64,000 nt of DNA from Ascarosepion bandense (GCA_037127315.1 JBBBDQ010001122.1:7035001-7099000), one strand, 5' to 3'. Positions 11,316 through 21,280 are shown, counted from the stretch's first letter. Made by a program: numbers and translations. Notes: generated by a model from the letters alone, not told the origin.

Positions 11316-11690
11316 GTGAGAGGCATCTTTATCGGTGAGTTCTTGCTATACGATTATCAGCAAATTCGCATAAAGATCCTTCGGCATTTGCTTCGCTCAG
11401 TGCGTGAGAAAAGACGAGAGATGTATCAAGACAAATCGTGGCTGCACCACAACAACAAATCATCTGATCACGATGCCCTGAGCCTCCGGCAGTTCTTGGC
11501 CGAGAAGAACATCACCATACAGGAACACCCTTCTTATTCACAAGATCTTGCTCTGTGCGACTTTTTCTTTTCCCAACGTTCAAGGTTCAAGTGGACGCAA
11601 TTTAAAGGCTTGGAGACCATCAAGAGGGCCGTAATAAGAAATCTGAGAGGTATCTAAGAAAAAAGCTTCCAGTAGTACATAGAACCGTAC
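11316..11690 (+). pseudogene. mariner transposase C-terminal half
   Basis: An open frame of 113 codons contains WLHHNNKSSDHDALSLRQFL, then EKNITIQEHPSYSQDLALCD, then FKGLETIKRAV. The matching mariner signature is W-LHHDNAP-HTAL-VRQFLA-KNI-VLEHPPYSPDLAPCDFFLFP. The second catalytic Asp (HHDN) has become HHNN, while the third (PDLAPCD) is kept as QDLALCD. The first catalytic Asp and the N-terminal DNA-binding domain are deleted. The start given to the open frame is arbitrary, since the true start codon is gone. It is a non-functional copy. Confidence 0.88.
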
Positions 11691-11814
11691 CAAAGAAGGA
11701 TGGTAAAGATCATTATACTTAAGGGGGCTTATATTGAAATATTGAAAGGGAATCCATGTAGTTTGTTGTTTAAAATTGAAATAAATTGACTGTGACACCA
11801 GTCCCGTTACTTTC

Positions 11815-12173
11815 TGTTGTGGGATCTCCCCTTTTTCTATGATAATGGACTCTACTTGAGTAGACATATACTCCTGCCAGAGTGAGATACGTCAGTTACA
11901 GTCCGAGTACCGTAAGAGTCCGTAAGTTACCGAGAGAATAGTCATAGTATCTCTGAGTTCAATTCAGCCAGAATAGTATTACACGGACATACTAATTCCA
12001 ACACGCTTTCACTTCAAAGACTTGTATACATATATTCCTTACTAATCGTATTCCTGGATTACTAACCTACGCTCCAGTTGTATCTTTACGTTTAATATAA
12101 CCTATTTTTCTATCTCAAATATCTGTTTTGTTGTTAATTATTTTGTGTGGTTCCTCACCCGGAATCCACAACA
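11815..12173 (+). mobile_element. Solo LTR (copy 2) inside mariner TIR
   Basis: A 359-bp block with termini TGTTG/CAACA, related along its length to the LTR at 833-1231 but in the opposite orientation. Shared segments include GGGATCTCCCC near one end and ACACAAAATAATT near the other. Flanks CTTTC and TTTTC are a probable 5-bp duplication with one mismatch. It sits within the mariner 3' TIR, so it inserted after the mariner did. Confidence 0.85.
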
Positions 12174-12188
12174 TTTTCCAAACAAACT

Positions 12189-12190
12189 TC

Positions 12191-12238
<48 letters not shown>
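12189..12238. repeat. (TA)n microsatellite, right of mariner
   Basis: TA run that closes the bracket around the mariner/LTR nest. Confidence 0.97.
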
Positions 12239-12242
<4 letters not shown>

Positions 12243-12249
12243 TAATATA

Positions 12250-12444
12250 CTAGCAGTATAACCCGGCGTTGCTCGGGTGTAATGAAAACTTCTATATATA
12301 TATTATCGATTTTCTGGGGTACCTCGACACAAAACCTAGCTAAGAACACTCGCAGACGCTTATAGTACAACTGTGTAAATTTTCAAGAAAATCGGTTCAG
12401 CCGTTTCGGAGTCTATAGGTAACGGACACACACACACACACACA

Positions 12445-12486
<42 letters not shown>

Positions 12487-12510
12487 GTTCCATTTATAAA
12501 TAAGTTTATA
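12250..12510 (-). mobile_element. Non-autonomous Helitron (short copy)
   Basis: The minus-strand 3' end reads CCCGAGCAACGCCGGG (hairpin) then TTATACTGCTAG with T following, the Helitron CTAG|T terminus. The opposite end is TAAACTTATTTATAAATGGA, the 5' terminus shared with 15194, 28727 and 36630 copies. The middle is shortened and carries a (CA)n expansion at 12427-12483. No Rep/helicase coding sequence. Confidence 0.85.
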
Positions 12511-12536
12511 TTTATATATATATATATATAGTTTTA

Positions 12537-13960
12537 AATGTCTGAAGAATTAAGACTTTCTGGCTCCATTTGTCCTCATCTGTATGGATTACTTACGATT
12601 CATAAGGAGGGGGTCCTGTTGGGACCCATACTATCTATGACTGGGTCCTCTCAACATAAATTTGCAAAGTGTCGGGCTGTAATGTTGCAACCAGTTTTGC
12701 AGCATTATAGTTCTTTCTGTGTTAAAGATTCCTTTTCTTTTTCTCAATTTATTCAAAATTGTGATGCCACCGATGGATTTAGGTGTTCATTTGACCTTTG
12801 CAGCCTCTTCACTTGTGTTTCTTTGTCGGAGGCTATCGATATTTGATCGTAGTCATTTGACTCCCCCGACAAGACCCGAAGATGTTTCGTTGAACGCACG
12901 AAATTTGCCACCATGTCTGTCGATTTCAGTTTTGACAATATTATGTATTGTCAGATGAAAGGTGTAGCAATGGGTTCCTCTTTGGGCATTGTTTGGGCAA
13001 ATATATTTGTGGAATTTCATGCTTAAGTTTTTCTAGGTTCACAGTCTACTTCGTTATGTTGAGGATACGTTTTGATTTTTCAACAATAAATCGGAGGTTG
13101 TCCAATGTTTCTTCCTATACAATGATGTTCATCCGGTTCTTAAATTTACGGTAGATGAGGTGGACAATTGCTCTTTGCCCTTCTTAGATGTTCTGGTTCA
13201 TAAAACACCTTCTTTTATTATTTCAGTCTATAGGAAGCATAACTTTTAGAGTCTCTATACTCAGTGGGATTCTTTTTGTTCTAATCAACAAAAGATCAAT
13301 TTGATCAAGATTTTGACCCACATGGCGCTAAAGATTCGTTGTGAACAATGGCTATCCTTCGGACATTGTTCAATCGGTTATTCGAGATAAGATTACCGAG
13401 TTTAACAAAATTTAACCTGAAACAGTTGGAAAATGTCCAGTGTATCTTTGAATAACATGGTTGGGTAGGGTCAGTGAAACTCTTGCCAAGCGTATTTCAT
13501 TAAGTTCACGCGAGTGTTATTTTTTAGCTAACGTGCATGTCGTGTTTAAAACTAGATTTGTCCTTCCATCTATGCATAAGGACTTTCTACCCCCTCATCT
13601 TATTAATTCTGTTATTTACTATTTTAAATGCAGTTTGTAGAACGACGCAGCGTTTGGATGTTAGGATGATAAAACACTTAATAAGTATTTTTCGTCTGGT
13701 GGTACCATTCGAGACACATGCAGGCCTCTATTGCGAATCATCAGATAAATAATCCGGGTTGTGCTTTGGATTTCAGTGTGAACTGGTTTCCTGTGTTGAC
13801 CAGGTCACACTCGTTCCATCTGAAGGTGTTGGAAACACTTTTAGTAGGTCTAGGCGACCCTCTATTTGTAAACAAAAGGAGTGTTTGCTTGGGATTGCTC
13901 TGCTGGGTCTCTAGTACCTTCAGATGTAATAACTTTTAGCAAAGTTAAAATGTTCTCTGC
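12537..13960 (+). pseudogene. Penelope-like element: RT plus GIY-YIG endonuclease relic
   Basis: The frame opens with PHLYGLLTIHKEGVLLGPIL and DSFSFSQFIQN, then SFDLCSLFTCVSLSEAIDI. These match Penelope-like RT blocks YGLPKIHK-PLRPI and FDV-SLFTNVPL. After frameshifts come MKGVAMGSSLG, RYVEDTF (RT YVDDT, with the first Asp now Glu), and SLPFLDVLVHK. The C-terminal region reads LPSMHKDFLPPHLINSVIYY then RTTQRLDVRM-KHL. This resembles the GIY-YIG endonuclease typical of these elements, with the central YIGR stretch deleted. Several stops and frameshifts make it non-coding. Transcription would be from plus. A hammerhead-like core remnant lies 3' at 14020. Confidence 0.82.
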
Positions 13961-14015
13961 CTTTGATTCATGCCACCCAGAACAAATTTATTTTTCAGAA
14001 TACTTCCCCGTTTAC

Positions 14016-14045
14016 AGTTCTGATGAGTGGGGACTGGTGTTTTTG
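14016..14045 (+). ncRNA. Hammerhead ribozyme relic at Penelope-like 3' end
   Basis: The string CAGTTCTGATGAGTGGGGAC matches the start of the hammerhead-like motif at 22071-22100. The GAAA box that should follow is replaced by TGGT, so it cannot cleave. Penelope-like elements are known to carry hammerhead motifs near their termini. Confidence 0.5.
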
Positions 14046-14093
14046 TTTTAATATTTGGCATAACCAATTTTAATAAAATTTGTGTCTTTAACG

Positions 14094-14096
<3 letters not shown>

Positions 14097-14130
<34 letters not shown>
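14097..14130. repeat. (TA)n microsatellite
   Basis: TA run. Confidence 0.95.
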
Positions 14131-14131
<1 letters not shown>

Positions 14132-14225
14132 TGGTGTGTGTGAGATAAGTGACATATGAAATATTAGAATGAAATATACAAGCGGTATAAGAGTAAAAAA
14201 AAATTGAATAAAATTTTAATCATCT

Positions 14226-14490
14226 ATATATATGTATATTTAATGTATCGAGGCAGCAAACAATAAGAGACAATGAATGTCTATTATGTTTAATCATGAG
14301 CCGTTCTAAACATCGTATTTTGGCTTTAATTTCAGATGAAAAAAAGACAAAAATTTTCCAACATTTGGATAATTTTTTATTAAGTTGGTTCTAAGCTTTC
14401 GGCCCACATAAACCACCTTCAGACTGGTTATAAGGACGGTAACACAAAAACACCCACCATCAGCGACGATTTTATCTTGTGTTGACATAA
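14226..14490 (-). repeat. Dispersed repeat, inverted relative of 34790-35060
   Basis: About 260 bases match 34790-35060 in opposite orientation, including ATGTATCGAGGCAGCA, AAACATCGTATTTTGG and TTCGGCCCACATAAACC. On the minus strand it contains CTGAAGGTGG..CCGAAAGC, a degraded hammerhead-like arrangement. I suspect a Penelope-like 3' region but cannot prove it. Confidence 0.7.
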
Positions 14491-14871
14491 AACTACGCTA
14501 AACAACGGCAACAGTCACCAAAAATAACACTCGCAGTTCGCAAATTTGCAATGCGGTTCTATGACGTCACACCGCATAATAGCGCAAAATGTTAACAGAA
14601 CTATGTAGTCAAATGCAATGTAATGTGTTATGACCAGATTTAAACGTGATTTTATGAAGTGTGGATTGTTTAGATTTAATGTAGATGGCAATATCTGAAC
14701 GTTCCTTTTACTGTATGTATGAGTAAGGATTATTGTATTGTTGACTAAAATCTGTCTGATATTATCTACATGGTTATGTTTTTCTGAAAAATGTTTGATC
14801 AGAGTACAATAAAACAACATTTTTCATTGTTCATTCATTAGGAGCGGATGTTTTCTGCTGACTTTTTATTG

Positions 14872-14872
<1 letters not shown>
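14491..14872. other. No gene recognised
   Basis: A 101-codon minus-strand open frame at 14515-14820 has no family resemblance and is not annotated as a gene. Confidence 0.4.

Positions 14873-14920
<48 letters not shown>
14873..14920. repeat. (TA)n microsatellite
   Basis: TA run directly left of the MITE at 14921. Confidence 0.97.
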
Positions 14921-15142
<222 letters not shown>

Positions 15143-15193
15143 TAAAGAACAAATGCAAATTGATAAATCGTTTCTTATTTGTTCTTTATTTTA

Positions 15194-15902
15194 TCTAAAC
15201 TTATTTATAAATGGAACTTCGTCTGTGTGTGTGTGTGTGTCCGTTACCTATAGACTCCGAAAAGGCTGAACCGATTTTCTTGAAAATTTACACAGTTGTA
15301 CTAAAAACGTCTGCGAGTGTTCTTAGCTAGGTTTTGTGTCGAGGTACCACCGATAAATATGGAAAATCGATAATCGAAAAAATCGGGTTATAGAAGGAGT
15401 GGTCCGATTTTAATCAAATTTGATACACTCATAGACAAAGACATAAGAAACGATATTCAGAAGTTTCAGGGTTGCAGTTCTTACAATAGTGAAGAAAATC
15501 GATAATATATATAAAAGGCAAGATGTTTGTGTGTGTGTCTGTTTGTCTGCCTGTATGTCTGTATTTTTTCAGCCCTTTTATTTTAGTTTTTGCTTCGGGT
15601 TTGGCTATTATTATGTATAATTGTAGTTCTTAGTCTCAGCCATGATACCATTTACTCAGAAGACTTATTTAGCCTTTAAAATTCAGTTTAAGACGAAGAA
15701 AACTTATTTGATATCGATACCAGGAAATTAAAATTTGATTTACATCCATTCATTTTTCTTTTAGTCTACGGTTTCGCTTTAACTGGAAACAACTATTGCT
15801 TTTTAGTCTTTCGTGCCAACGTCCAAAGAGTCTGAGCTCCAGGACCATGGATTAGTTTTAAAGCTTTCATTACACCCGAGCAACGCCGGTCTATACTGCT
15901 AG
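15194..15902 (+). mobile_element. Non-autonomous Helitron, 709 bp
   Basis: Starts TCTAAACTTATTTATAAATG after an A. Ends with hairpin CCGAGCAACGCCGG, TCTATACTG and CTAG followed by T, so it sits between A and T as Helitrons do. The interior includes CGGCTGAACCGATTTTCTTG, shared with the copies at 12250, 28727 and 36630. It contains no RepHel coding sequence. Confidence 0.9.
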
Positions 15903-15911
15903 TCACATATA

Positions 15912-16296
15912 AACTACCGACCATAATTATTAGACCACCCCAGTTTTTTTAAAATAAATGATGCATTTCATATTTTTTTTAGTTTTAGTGGATAATTCTA
16001 AATGGAAATAGAATGTTTTTTTTCTGATTATTAATTTGCAAAATTTTGCAAGGCAAGGAAGCAAAGATGAACTCATCCGAATCACCCTAAATTTTCTTCA
16101 TTCTTTCATTACTAAGACTGCAATATAGGTAATTATTAAATATTTATAAATTCATTTGATGAACATGTGCAGTATTAATAAAAGAACCATTCTATTTTCA
16201 TTTACAATTATTCATTGGCAATAAATACTGAAAAATAGTATGAAATACATCATTTTGTAAAGCACTAGGGTTGTCTAATAATTGTGGTCGGTAGTG
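15912..16296. mobile_element. Tc1-like MITE
   Basis: Terminal inverted repeats are ACTACCGACCATAATTATTA on the left and, inverted, ACTACCGACCACAATTATTA on the right. They are flanked by TA on both sides. The 385-bp interior is AT-rich with no coding region. Confidence 0.88.
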
Positions 16297-16301
16297 TATA
16301 T

Positions 16302-17068
16302 AGGGTGTGATGGATAAATTGTCGTCTAAATTAAGCAAAAATGAAAATAAAACTGAAATCACATTTGAACTTATATTTGCCAAAATTAGACAAAAATATC
16401 TTGAAATATTAAAGACTAAATTTGTTCAATAAAATTGCTATTTCCTTAAATGCCAGCATCCAAACGACTCCGGAATCTCCTGCAACTCACCTGGATGGTC
16501 TGCTTTTTTTAAGTTGGTGAATGTTGCCATAATCATTGTTTTTACTTTATCTTTGGTGTTACAAGAAGTTTTGTTCTTCAAATGCGCCCCACACATAATT
16601 AACAAGGGGATTGCAGTTTAGATGGCCAGATGTAAGAGGTGACGGGATCTCAGAAATTTGAGAGACATGACTGGGTTTTCCTACTTGTGAGGCATGTTGC
16701 AGAGTCTTGTGGCCAGACATAAGGTTTTCCAGCAGTCACTCTCTTGACCTAGGGCAGCATTACCTCTTCAAGAAAATTGCCGAGCGGTCGTACCTTTGTA
16801 ATCACCATTAATAAGCAACTCTTTCAAAATCCTGTAGATTAACACCCAAACACTCTGAAATGTTCGTACTGGAGCTTCCGGCGTTAATGCCAAGTAGTAC
16901 AGCCTGTCGTTTCCAAATTTCTGGCTGAATAAATTGCGTCATGGATGTCATTTTTTGACTGACCACTCTCAACTGACCCTACTATACAGTGCAGTCGACT
17001 AAATAAGAAACAAACAACGCACATGCGCGAAATGAAAAATATAAAATAGCGACAATTTACCCATCGCA

Positions 17069-17072
<4 letters not shown>
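16302..17072 (-). mobile_element. mariner/Tc1-type element, 771 bp
   Basis: Left terminus AGGGTGTGATGGATAAATTG; right terminus, inverted, TGATGTGCGATGGGTAAATT. The right edge runs into a (TA)n tract and the left edge nearly touches the neighbouring MITE. Transposase remains lie on the minus strand. At 771 bp it is shorter than a complete element. Confidence 0.88.
16480..16950 (-). pseudogene. mariner/Tc1-family transposase remnant
   Basis: Minus-strand pieces in order: MTQFIQPEIWKRQAVLLGIN followed by SSSTNISECLGVNL (helix-turn-helix region with E-RK-I--L-G-S---IA--LGV pattern); PYVWPQDSATCLTSRKTQSC (the QQDSAP-HTSRKTQ block carrying the second catalytic Asp, kept as QDSA); then NCNPLVNYVWGAFEEQNF (the NSPDLNPLDYYVWG block). 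In that last block the third catalytic residue region PDLNPLD is reduced to NCNPLVN, so it is lost. The first catalytic block is deleted and frames change between pieces. Dead copy. Confidence 0.82.

Positions 17073-17120
<48 letters not shown>
17073..17120. repeat. (TA)n microsatellite
   Basis: TA run on the right of the mariner element. Confidence 0.97.
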
Positions 17121-17123
<3 letters not shown>

Positions 17124-17265
17124 AGTGAATACAGAACGAAGAAAGAATTCTAACAATGTCCAAAACATTAATGTAAAACATTGCTCGATATATAATATAT
17201 AGAGCTGTGAATATTTATTATAAATTATATTTTAGAACATGTACATAATTTTTCTATATATATAT

Positions 17266-17320
17266 CCACGACAAAGGTACGTTTGTTTCGACATTGAAGC
17301 TTCAATGTCTCATCAGGCGG
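17266..17320 (-). ncRNA. Hammerhead ribozyme (complete motif)
   Basis: On the minus strand: stem I arm CCGC, core CUGAUGA, stem II GACAUUGA-AGCU-UCAAUGUC (perfect 8-bp helix with a four-base loop), core GAAA, stem III ACAAA/UUUGU with loop CGUACC, cleavage triplet GUC, and stem I return arm GUGG. All conserved core bases are present. The stem II palindrome and paired stem III leave little doubt about the fold. Stem I is only 4 bp plus AU-rich flanks. It lies between TA repeats. Hammerheads of this kind occur in retroelements of animals; no host gene is near. Predicted self-cleavage follows the C at plus position 17270. Confidence 0.88.
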
Positions 17321-17321
17321 T

Positions 17322-17326
<5 letters not shown>

Positions 17327-17370
<44 letters not shown>
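17327..17370. repeat. (TA)n microsatellite
   Basis: TA run adjoining the hammerhead motif. Confidence 0.96.
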
Positions 17371-17374
<4 letters not shown>

Positions 17375-17599
17375 CGTGAATTAAAAAATATGCACCTGAA
17401 GGTACACATATGTATCTTATACATGCATATTAAAAAGCATTAACTTAATTTTATAAGAGTTAACTTCCACGAACATCGAGTGAACGTAAATCTGTTAAAT
17501 GGTCAGATTTTAATATACACCTGATGACTGTATAACGCATGAAACTCCGAGTTGTGCCATCAACATAGAACACTATGTATATTTATTAATAAAAAACCT

Positions 17600-17996
17600 G
17601 TGACCCTGATATAAGAGATTTGTCGGGACCGGATAAAAGTTATCTCATATCCGGGTTTGGTCTATTTTATATACATTACCACAGGCTATAATTAGGGTCC
17701 AGAGAAGACATATCTTATATCCGGGTTTCTTTTATATACGGGTCTCTTATATACGGGTTTATTATTTATATATATATATATATATGTGAAGGATAAATGA
17801 ATGACTTATAATAATATAAGTCTTTTCGAAAAGCCCCGGTAAATAAATACAAAACTCGTGATGGACATTAATAATTATTGCACGTTGATATATCGTATTC
17901 AATGTATATATTACCACAGGCTCTAACTTGGGACCAGAGAAAATATCTTATATACGGATTTCTCTTATATCAGGGTCTCTTATATCCGAGTTATAC

Positions 17997-18000
<4 letters not shown>
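17600..18000. mobile_element. Repeated pogo-like MITE fragments
   Basis: The motif family TATAAGAGATTTGTCGGG, CTCATATCCGGGTTTGG, TTATATACGGGTT recurs within 17604-17765 and again at 17930-17997. In both places it flanks TACCACAGGCT(A/C)TAA. The inverted TATAAG..CCGGG pattern resembles TIRs of pogo/Tigger-type MITEs. Exact element ends were not resolved. Confidence 0.5.

Positions 18001-18003
<3 letters not shown>

Positions 18004-18028
<25 letters not shown>
18004..18028. repeat. (TG)n microsatellite
   Basis: Short TG run. Confidence 0.95.
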
Positions 18029-18399
18029 GCAAGAGACAAAGAGTGAGAGAGTAAGATAAATACATAATAAATAAAATCATTTTTGGTGATGTAATATTTG
18101 CGTATATATTTTTGTGTATGTGTGTTAGTGACTTATCTATCTCTCTGTCCTCTTTACAGCATATTTTCTCTAATGTATATTTAAAATATACAATTGAAAT
18201 ACGTGCATACTACAATATCTACATATATTCATCATCTGCTAGAAAGTTACAGATGCATACATATTTTTCATGCATCTATACAACACAGCGTAAATCAAGT
18301 GAATATGCTTGTTCAATTTTCCCAATTCCGCTACCCTCTGTTCAAGCATATATACACAGTCCCTTTTCTCGGTGAACGTAAATCAGAAGCGACAGGTCT

Positions 18400-18720
18400 C
18401 CAGAATTAATGGCGGCACGAAGCAAACAACAAAATGGCTGTCAGATTGTGTTAAGCGCCGACTCACATGAAATCTTCTCTTTCCCGCCAATTCTGTCTGT
18501 TCTCTCGCAATCCGACCAGAACCGACAGCGCCACCATTTCCCCATCCGATGCTCGTCACGACCATCCAATCAGAAGTAAATAAAAACCGACTTGCCAGAC
18601 TTGCAGCCTTGAACGAATTAGAGATGAAGCCTGTCCAAAGATGTGTGTTCCTAAGAGCAGGTTTTCGTCGAGTCTTCGTCAATTGACATTTTGGAAACGA
18701 GCCCTATACTTCAGTCGTTT
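18400..18720. promoter_or_regulatory. GC-richer promoter-like island
   Basis: Distinctly richer in GC and CpG than its surroundings. It contains CCAATCAG (a CCAAT box) followed by an A/T-rich ATAAAAA about 15 bases later, plus TTTCCCGCC. A 99-codon minus-strand frame (18383-18682) crosses it but matches nothing I know. It could be the U3 of an LTR or a genuine promoter; function is not shown. Confidence 0.3.
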
Positions 18721-18994
18721 CGTAAGGTATTTACGAACAAGTATAAATATTGTTCGGTTTACCTGTGATACTATCTAATTGGAGAACTTTTTTTTTCTAA
18801 TTTTCTTCATTTTAATTAATTTTTAAAATTAGCTGACCATTATTCTACACAAATTTCCATAGGAAATGCTCAGATGAGTGACATTCCTTTGTATCAACAC
18901 ATATACAGAGTTGAATCAGCCTCATTCCCCCCGCCTGTATTATTCTTTTGACAAAAAAAAAACAAAAAACAAAAAAAAAACAAAAAAAAAAAAC

Positions 18995-19130
18995 AAAGTT
19001 TCACTGAGACAGCCTTTTCTTGATAGCGGCTACTTTGTCGAACGAACTCCCAAGAGTATACTTTCTCGATCACTACTATCTTGAATCATTAAGTCAAGTG
19101 TCGACCGTTTTCTATCCTTCATATCCTCAT
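18995..19130 (+). pseudogene. LINE ORF2 C-terminal fragment
   Basis: Reads SNELPRVYFLDHYYLESL and, in a shifted frame, KSSVDRFLS. This corresponds to the end of ORF2 in Jockey/CR1-type LINEs (LWNELP-ECF-D-YNL--FKSRVNR-L). Short and frameshifted. Confidence 0.65.
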
Positions 19131-19369
19131 AAATTGATCCTCGCTACCTTCTACTTACACACGAATACTCTTGGGAAATGCACCTCTTTTCGTAACCAGC
19201 TATATCTGAATTTGTATCATTAAATAATTATTATCTCAAAAACTTCTTTCAATCTAAAAAATAAAAAAGCCTAGCTTTAATATATTGGGGATCGCTCCTT
19301 TGTACATAAGAATGGACTCGCCTGATGTGTACATATAATCCTGCCTATACAGAGAACAGCAGCAGCTGC

Positions 19370-20010
19370 CTCGCACCGATTGCATTGTCACTGTCAACTC
19401 TCTGCTTTCGAGCGGAGAGCTCTAACCCAGTCGTGGCTCTGCCGAAGAGTATTGTCACAACTGGGAAACAATAGACATATATTTTTGGCTGGGCTATATG
19501 GCCCGGAAGATCCACATAAAAATGGCCTTGTGTCACATGTTGCCTTAAGTGGGAAGGCCAACTAAATACTGCAGTTGCTTTGCAGTAACTTCCTTTGTTA
19601 CTGTCAGCTCTCTGCCTTCGGGCGGAGAGCACTAACCCAGTTGTGGCTCCGCCGAATGGTACAGTCACGACTGGGGAACAATAGACAGATATTTTTGGCC
19701 AGGCTATATGGCCGGGAAGACCCACATAAAAATGGCCTTGTGCCACATATTGCCTTAAGTGGGAAGGCCAACTAAGTACTGTAGTTGTACATTTGCGACT
19801 ACCTTTGTCACTATAAGCTCTCTGCCTTCGGGCGGAGAGCATTAACCCAGTCGTGGCTCCGCTGAAGGGTAGATTCACGACTGGGGAACAATAGACAGAT
19901 ATTTTTGGCCAGGCTATATGGTCGGGAAGACCCACATAAAAATGGCCTTGTGCCACATGTTGCCTTAAGTGGGAAGCCCAGCTAAATACTGTTCTTGTAG
20001 AGTTGCCTAG
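19370..20010. repeat. 210-bp tandem repeat, three copies
   Basis: Three head-to-tail copies of a 210-bp, relatively GC-rich unit, marked by TCTGC(C/T)TTCG at 19401, 19611 and 19821. Each holds two inverted pairs, GCTCTCTGC..GCGGAGAGC and CAGTCGTGG..CACGACTG. Because 210 is a multiple of three, a 203-codon frame runs through all copies on the minus strand (19345-19956) as three 70-residue repeats. Two frames of about 60 codons run on plus. No known protein domain is seen; structured RNA or satellite is as likely as coding. Confidence 0.92.
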
Positions 20011-20029
20011 TTGGTCAGAAAGTTGGTGC

Positions 20030-20231
20030 AGAGTTTGGATATAGACTCATTACCTGGACATACTATTTCACTGCAAAACTGTATATATTGATTTCTACTA
20101 ATAGCATTCTTGAATTGACTAATCCGTGTTCCAGTTTGTATATTTTGTTAAATATAACTTACATTTTCTATCTCCATATCTGTTTTTGCTATTTATTATT
20201 TTGTGTGGTTTCTCACCCGGAATCCACTACA
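20030..20231 (+). mobile_element. LTR fragment (copy 3)
   Basis: Relative of the 11815-12173 LTR in the same orientation, sharing ATTATTTTGTGTGGTTTCTC and ACCCGGAATCCAC near its 3' end. Its 5' portion is missing or divergent. Confidence 0.7.
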
Positions 20232-20564
20232 AAATAATCTGCTTATGTCCATACAATAATCTCATTCAGTAACCCTCTTGATTAGTTTTGTTTTTTGGTG
20301 AAAACTTAGTTAAAAAAGAATCTAAATAAAGTGAAATAAATATTATGTTACGCAAGTCTGTCTGCTTTGAAAATAATTTTTCTTTTGTAAAATCCGAGCA
20401 ATTATGCAAATTCAAATACCGATCTTTAAGTAATTAATATGCAATTAATGTCAGATTTAGGCTGCTTAAAAAATTATTCGCCCAGGAATGTGTGTGGCCT
20501 TTTCAAAACGGATAATCTGAGAGAACTCTATCTTCCGTCCACCAGCATGGCTGATGCTAACCCC

Positions 20565-20705
20565 CAGGAATGTGGTGTGCTACGCCTTCTCGGGCTAAAA
20601 TTCTCAAGAAAGTTTGTTCTCTGTGTCGTGCTAGATAATTTTTATTCCAAGAATCTATCTTACATATCTATAAGTCTACAATTCGTCCATGCTTAGAACT
20701 TGTTG
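20565..20705 (+). pseudogene. LINE ORF2 fragment downstream of the RT
   Basis: Reads RLLGLKFS, then with a frame change SLCRAR, ESILHIYKSTIRPCLE. The LINE at 26160-27835 has SLCRARKFFPSESILHIYKS at the same place. The segment between RLLGLKFS and SLCRAR is deleted. Confidence 0.75.
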
Positions 20706-20749
20706 GGACGCCCGCACCTATTCGGCTATAATGGACTATTCCATTACTA

Positions 20750-20945
20750 TGTAAAGTAATGGTGGCATCTACGTGAGGAGAGTGTGCCGAGCCGCCGATC
20801 GACAAGTCAGTCGTAGACTTCCGGTGACGACCCGGAAGTACCCATTGCTCATACTACGTCTTACGACGGTTGAGACGATTAACCTTTATTCTTGTATTGG
20901 ATACTAATAACCTTTGTAAATACTATTTTCACGGAATAAAACAAT
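20750..20945 (+). mobile_element. Possible LTR-like fragment
   Basis: GC-richer stretch (GTGCCGAGCCGCCGATCGAC and CGGTGACGACCCGG) ending with GGAATAAAACA, a plausible polyadenylation region, immediately before the T-run of a LINE tail. Boundaries are undefined. Confidence 0.25.
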
Positions 20946-20946
20946 C

Positions 20947-21280
20947 TTTTTTTTTTTTAATCATATCACCCCAAGCAAGGCGATAGCGCCACTGATGCGC
21001 AGGGGGCTACGTAAGGGTAAAAAGAATGGAAAAGAGAAAGCCGGAAACCACATCCTAAACAGGGAACAAGGGATGCGCCTCTTCACCTGTTCAGTAGACC
21101 TGGGTGGAGTGTGAACCGGGCGATAGTTTAGTCTATCTACTCCAATTGGAAAAAAAAGTGAAAAGATTGGAAAAGAGAAAACCGGAAACCGCATCCTAAA
21201 CAGGAAACAAGGGATGAGCCTCTTCACCTGTTCAATAGATGTGGGTGGAGTGTGAACCGGGCGATAGTTTAGTCTATCTA
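20947..21280 (-). mobile_element. LINE-tail composite element with tandem 141-bp units
   Basis: On the minus strand it ends with the Jockey-type LINE tail (GCCACT-GGCG, CCTTGCTTGGGGTGATATGA, A-run). The body contains about two copies of a 141-bp unit holding CCTGTTCAATAG, TCATCCCTTGTT, AGGATG(C/T)GGTTTCCGG and TTTTCCAATC. Relatives occur at 45663-46110 (three units) and 57560-57880 (two units). It looks like a short element riding on LINE machinery through a shared 3' tail. Confidence 0.75.

Larger units (their letters stand above)
11273..12188 (+). mobile_element. mariner element, internally deleted and invaded by an LTR
   Basis: The left end reads GTGTCCGAAAAGTAACGGCA. The right end before the LTR is CCCGTTACTTTC, its inverted match. 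Past the LTR, remnants (CAAACAAACTTCGTGCA) plausibly continue the TIR before TA repeats resume at about 12189. Insertion at TA is the rule for mariner elements. Without the LTR the element is near 550 bp, against about 1.3 kb for a full copy, so much of the transposase has been deleted. Confidence 0.8.

Noticed and set aside
14515..14820. 101-codon minus-strand frame
   Set aside because: No motif recognised and base composition like the surrounding non-coding DNA.
17522..17560. Another hammerhead (CTGATGA..GAAAC on plus)
   Set aside because: The two boxes are present, but the bases between them do not form a stem II with the required G-C closing pair, and no stem III with a UH site follows.
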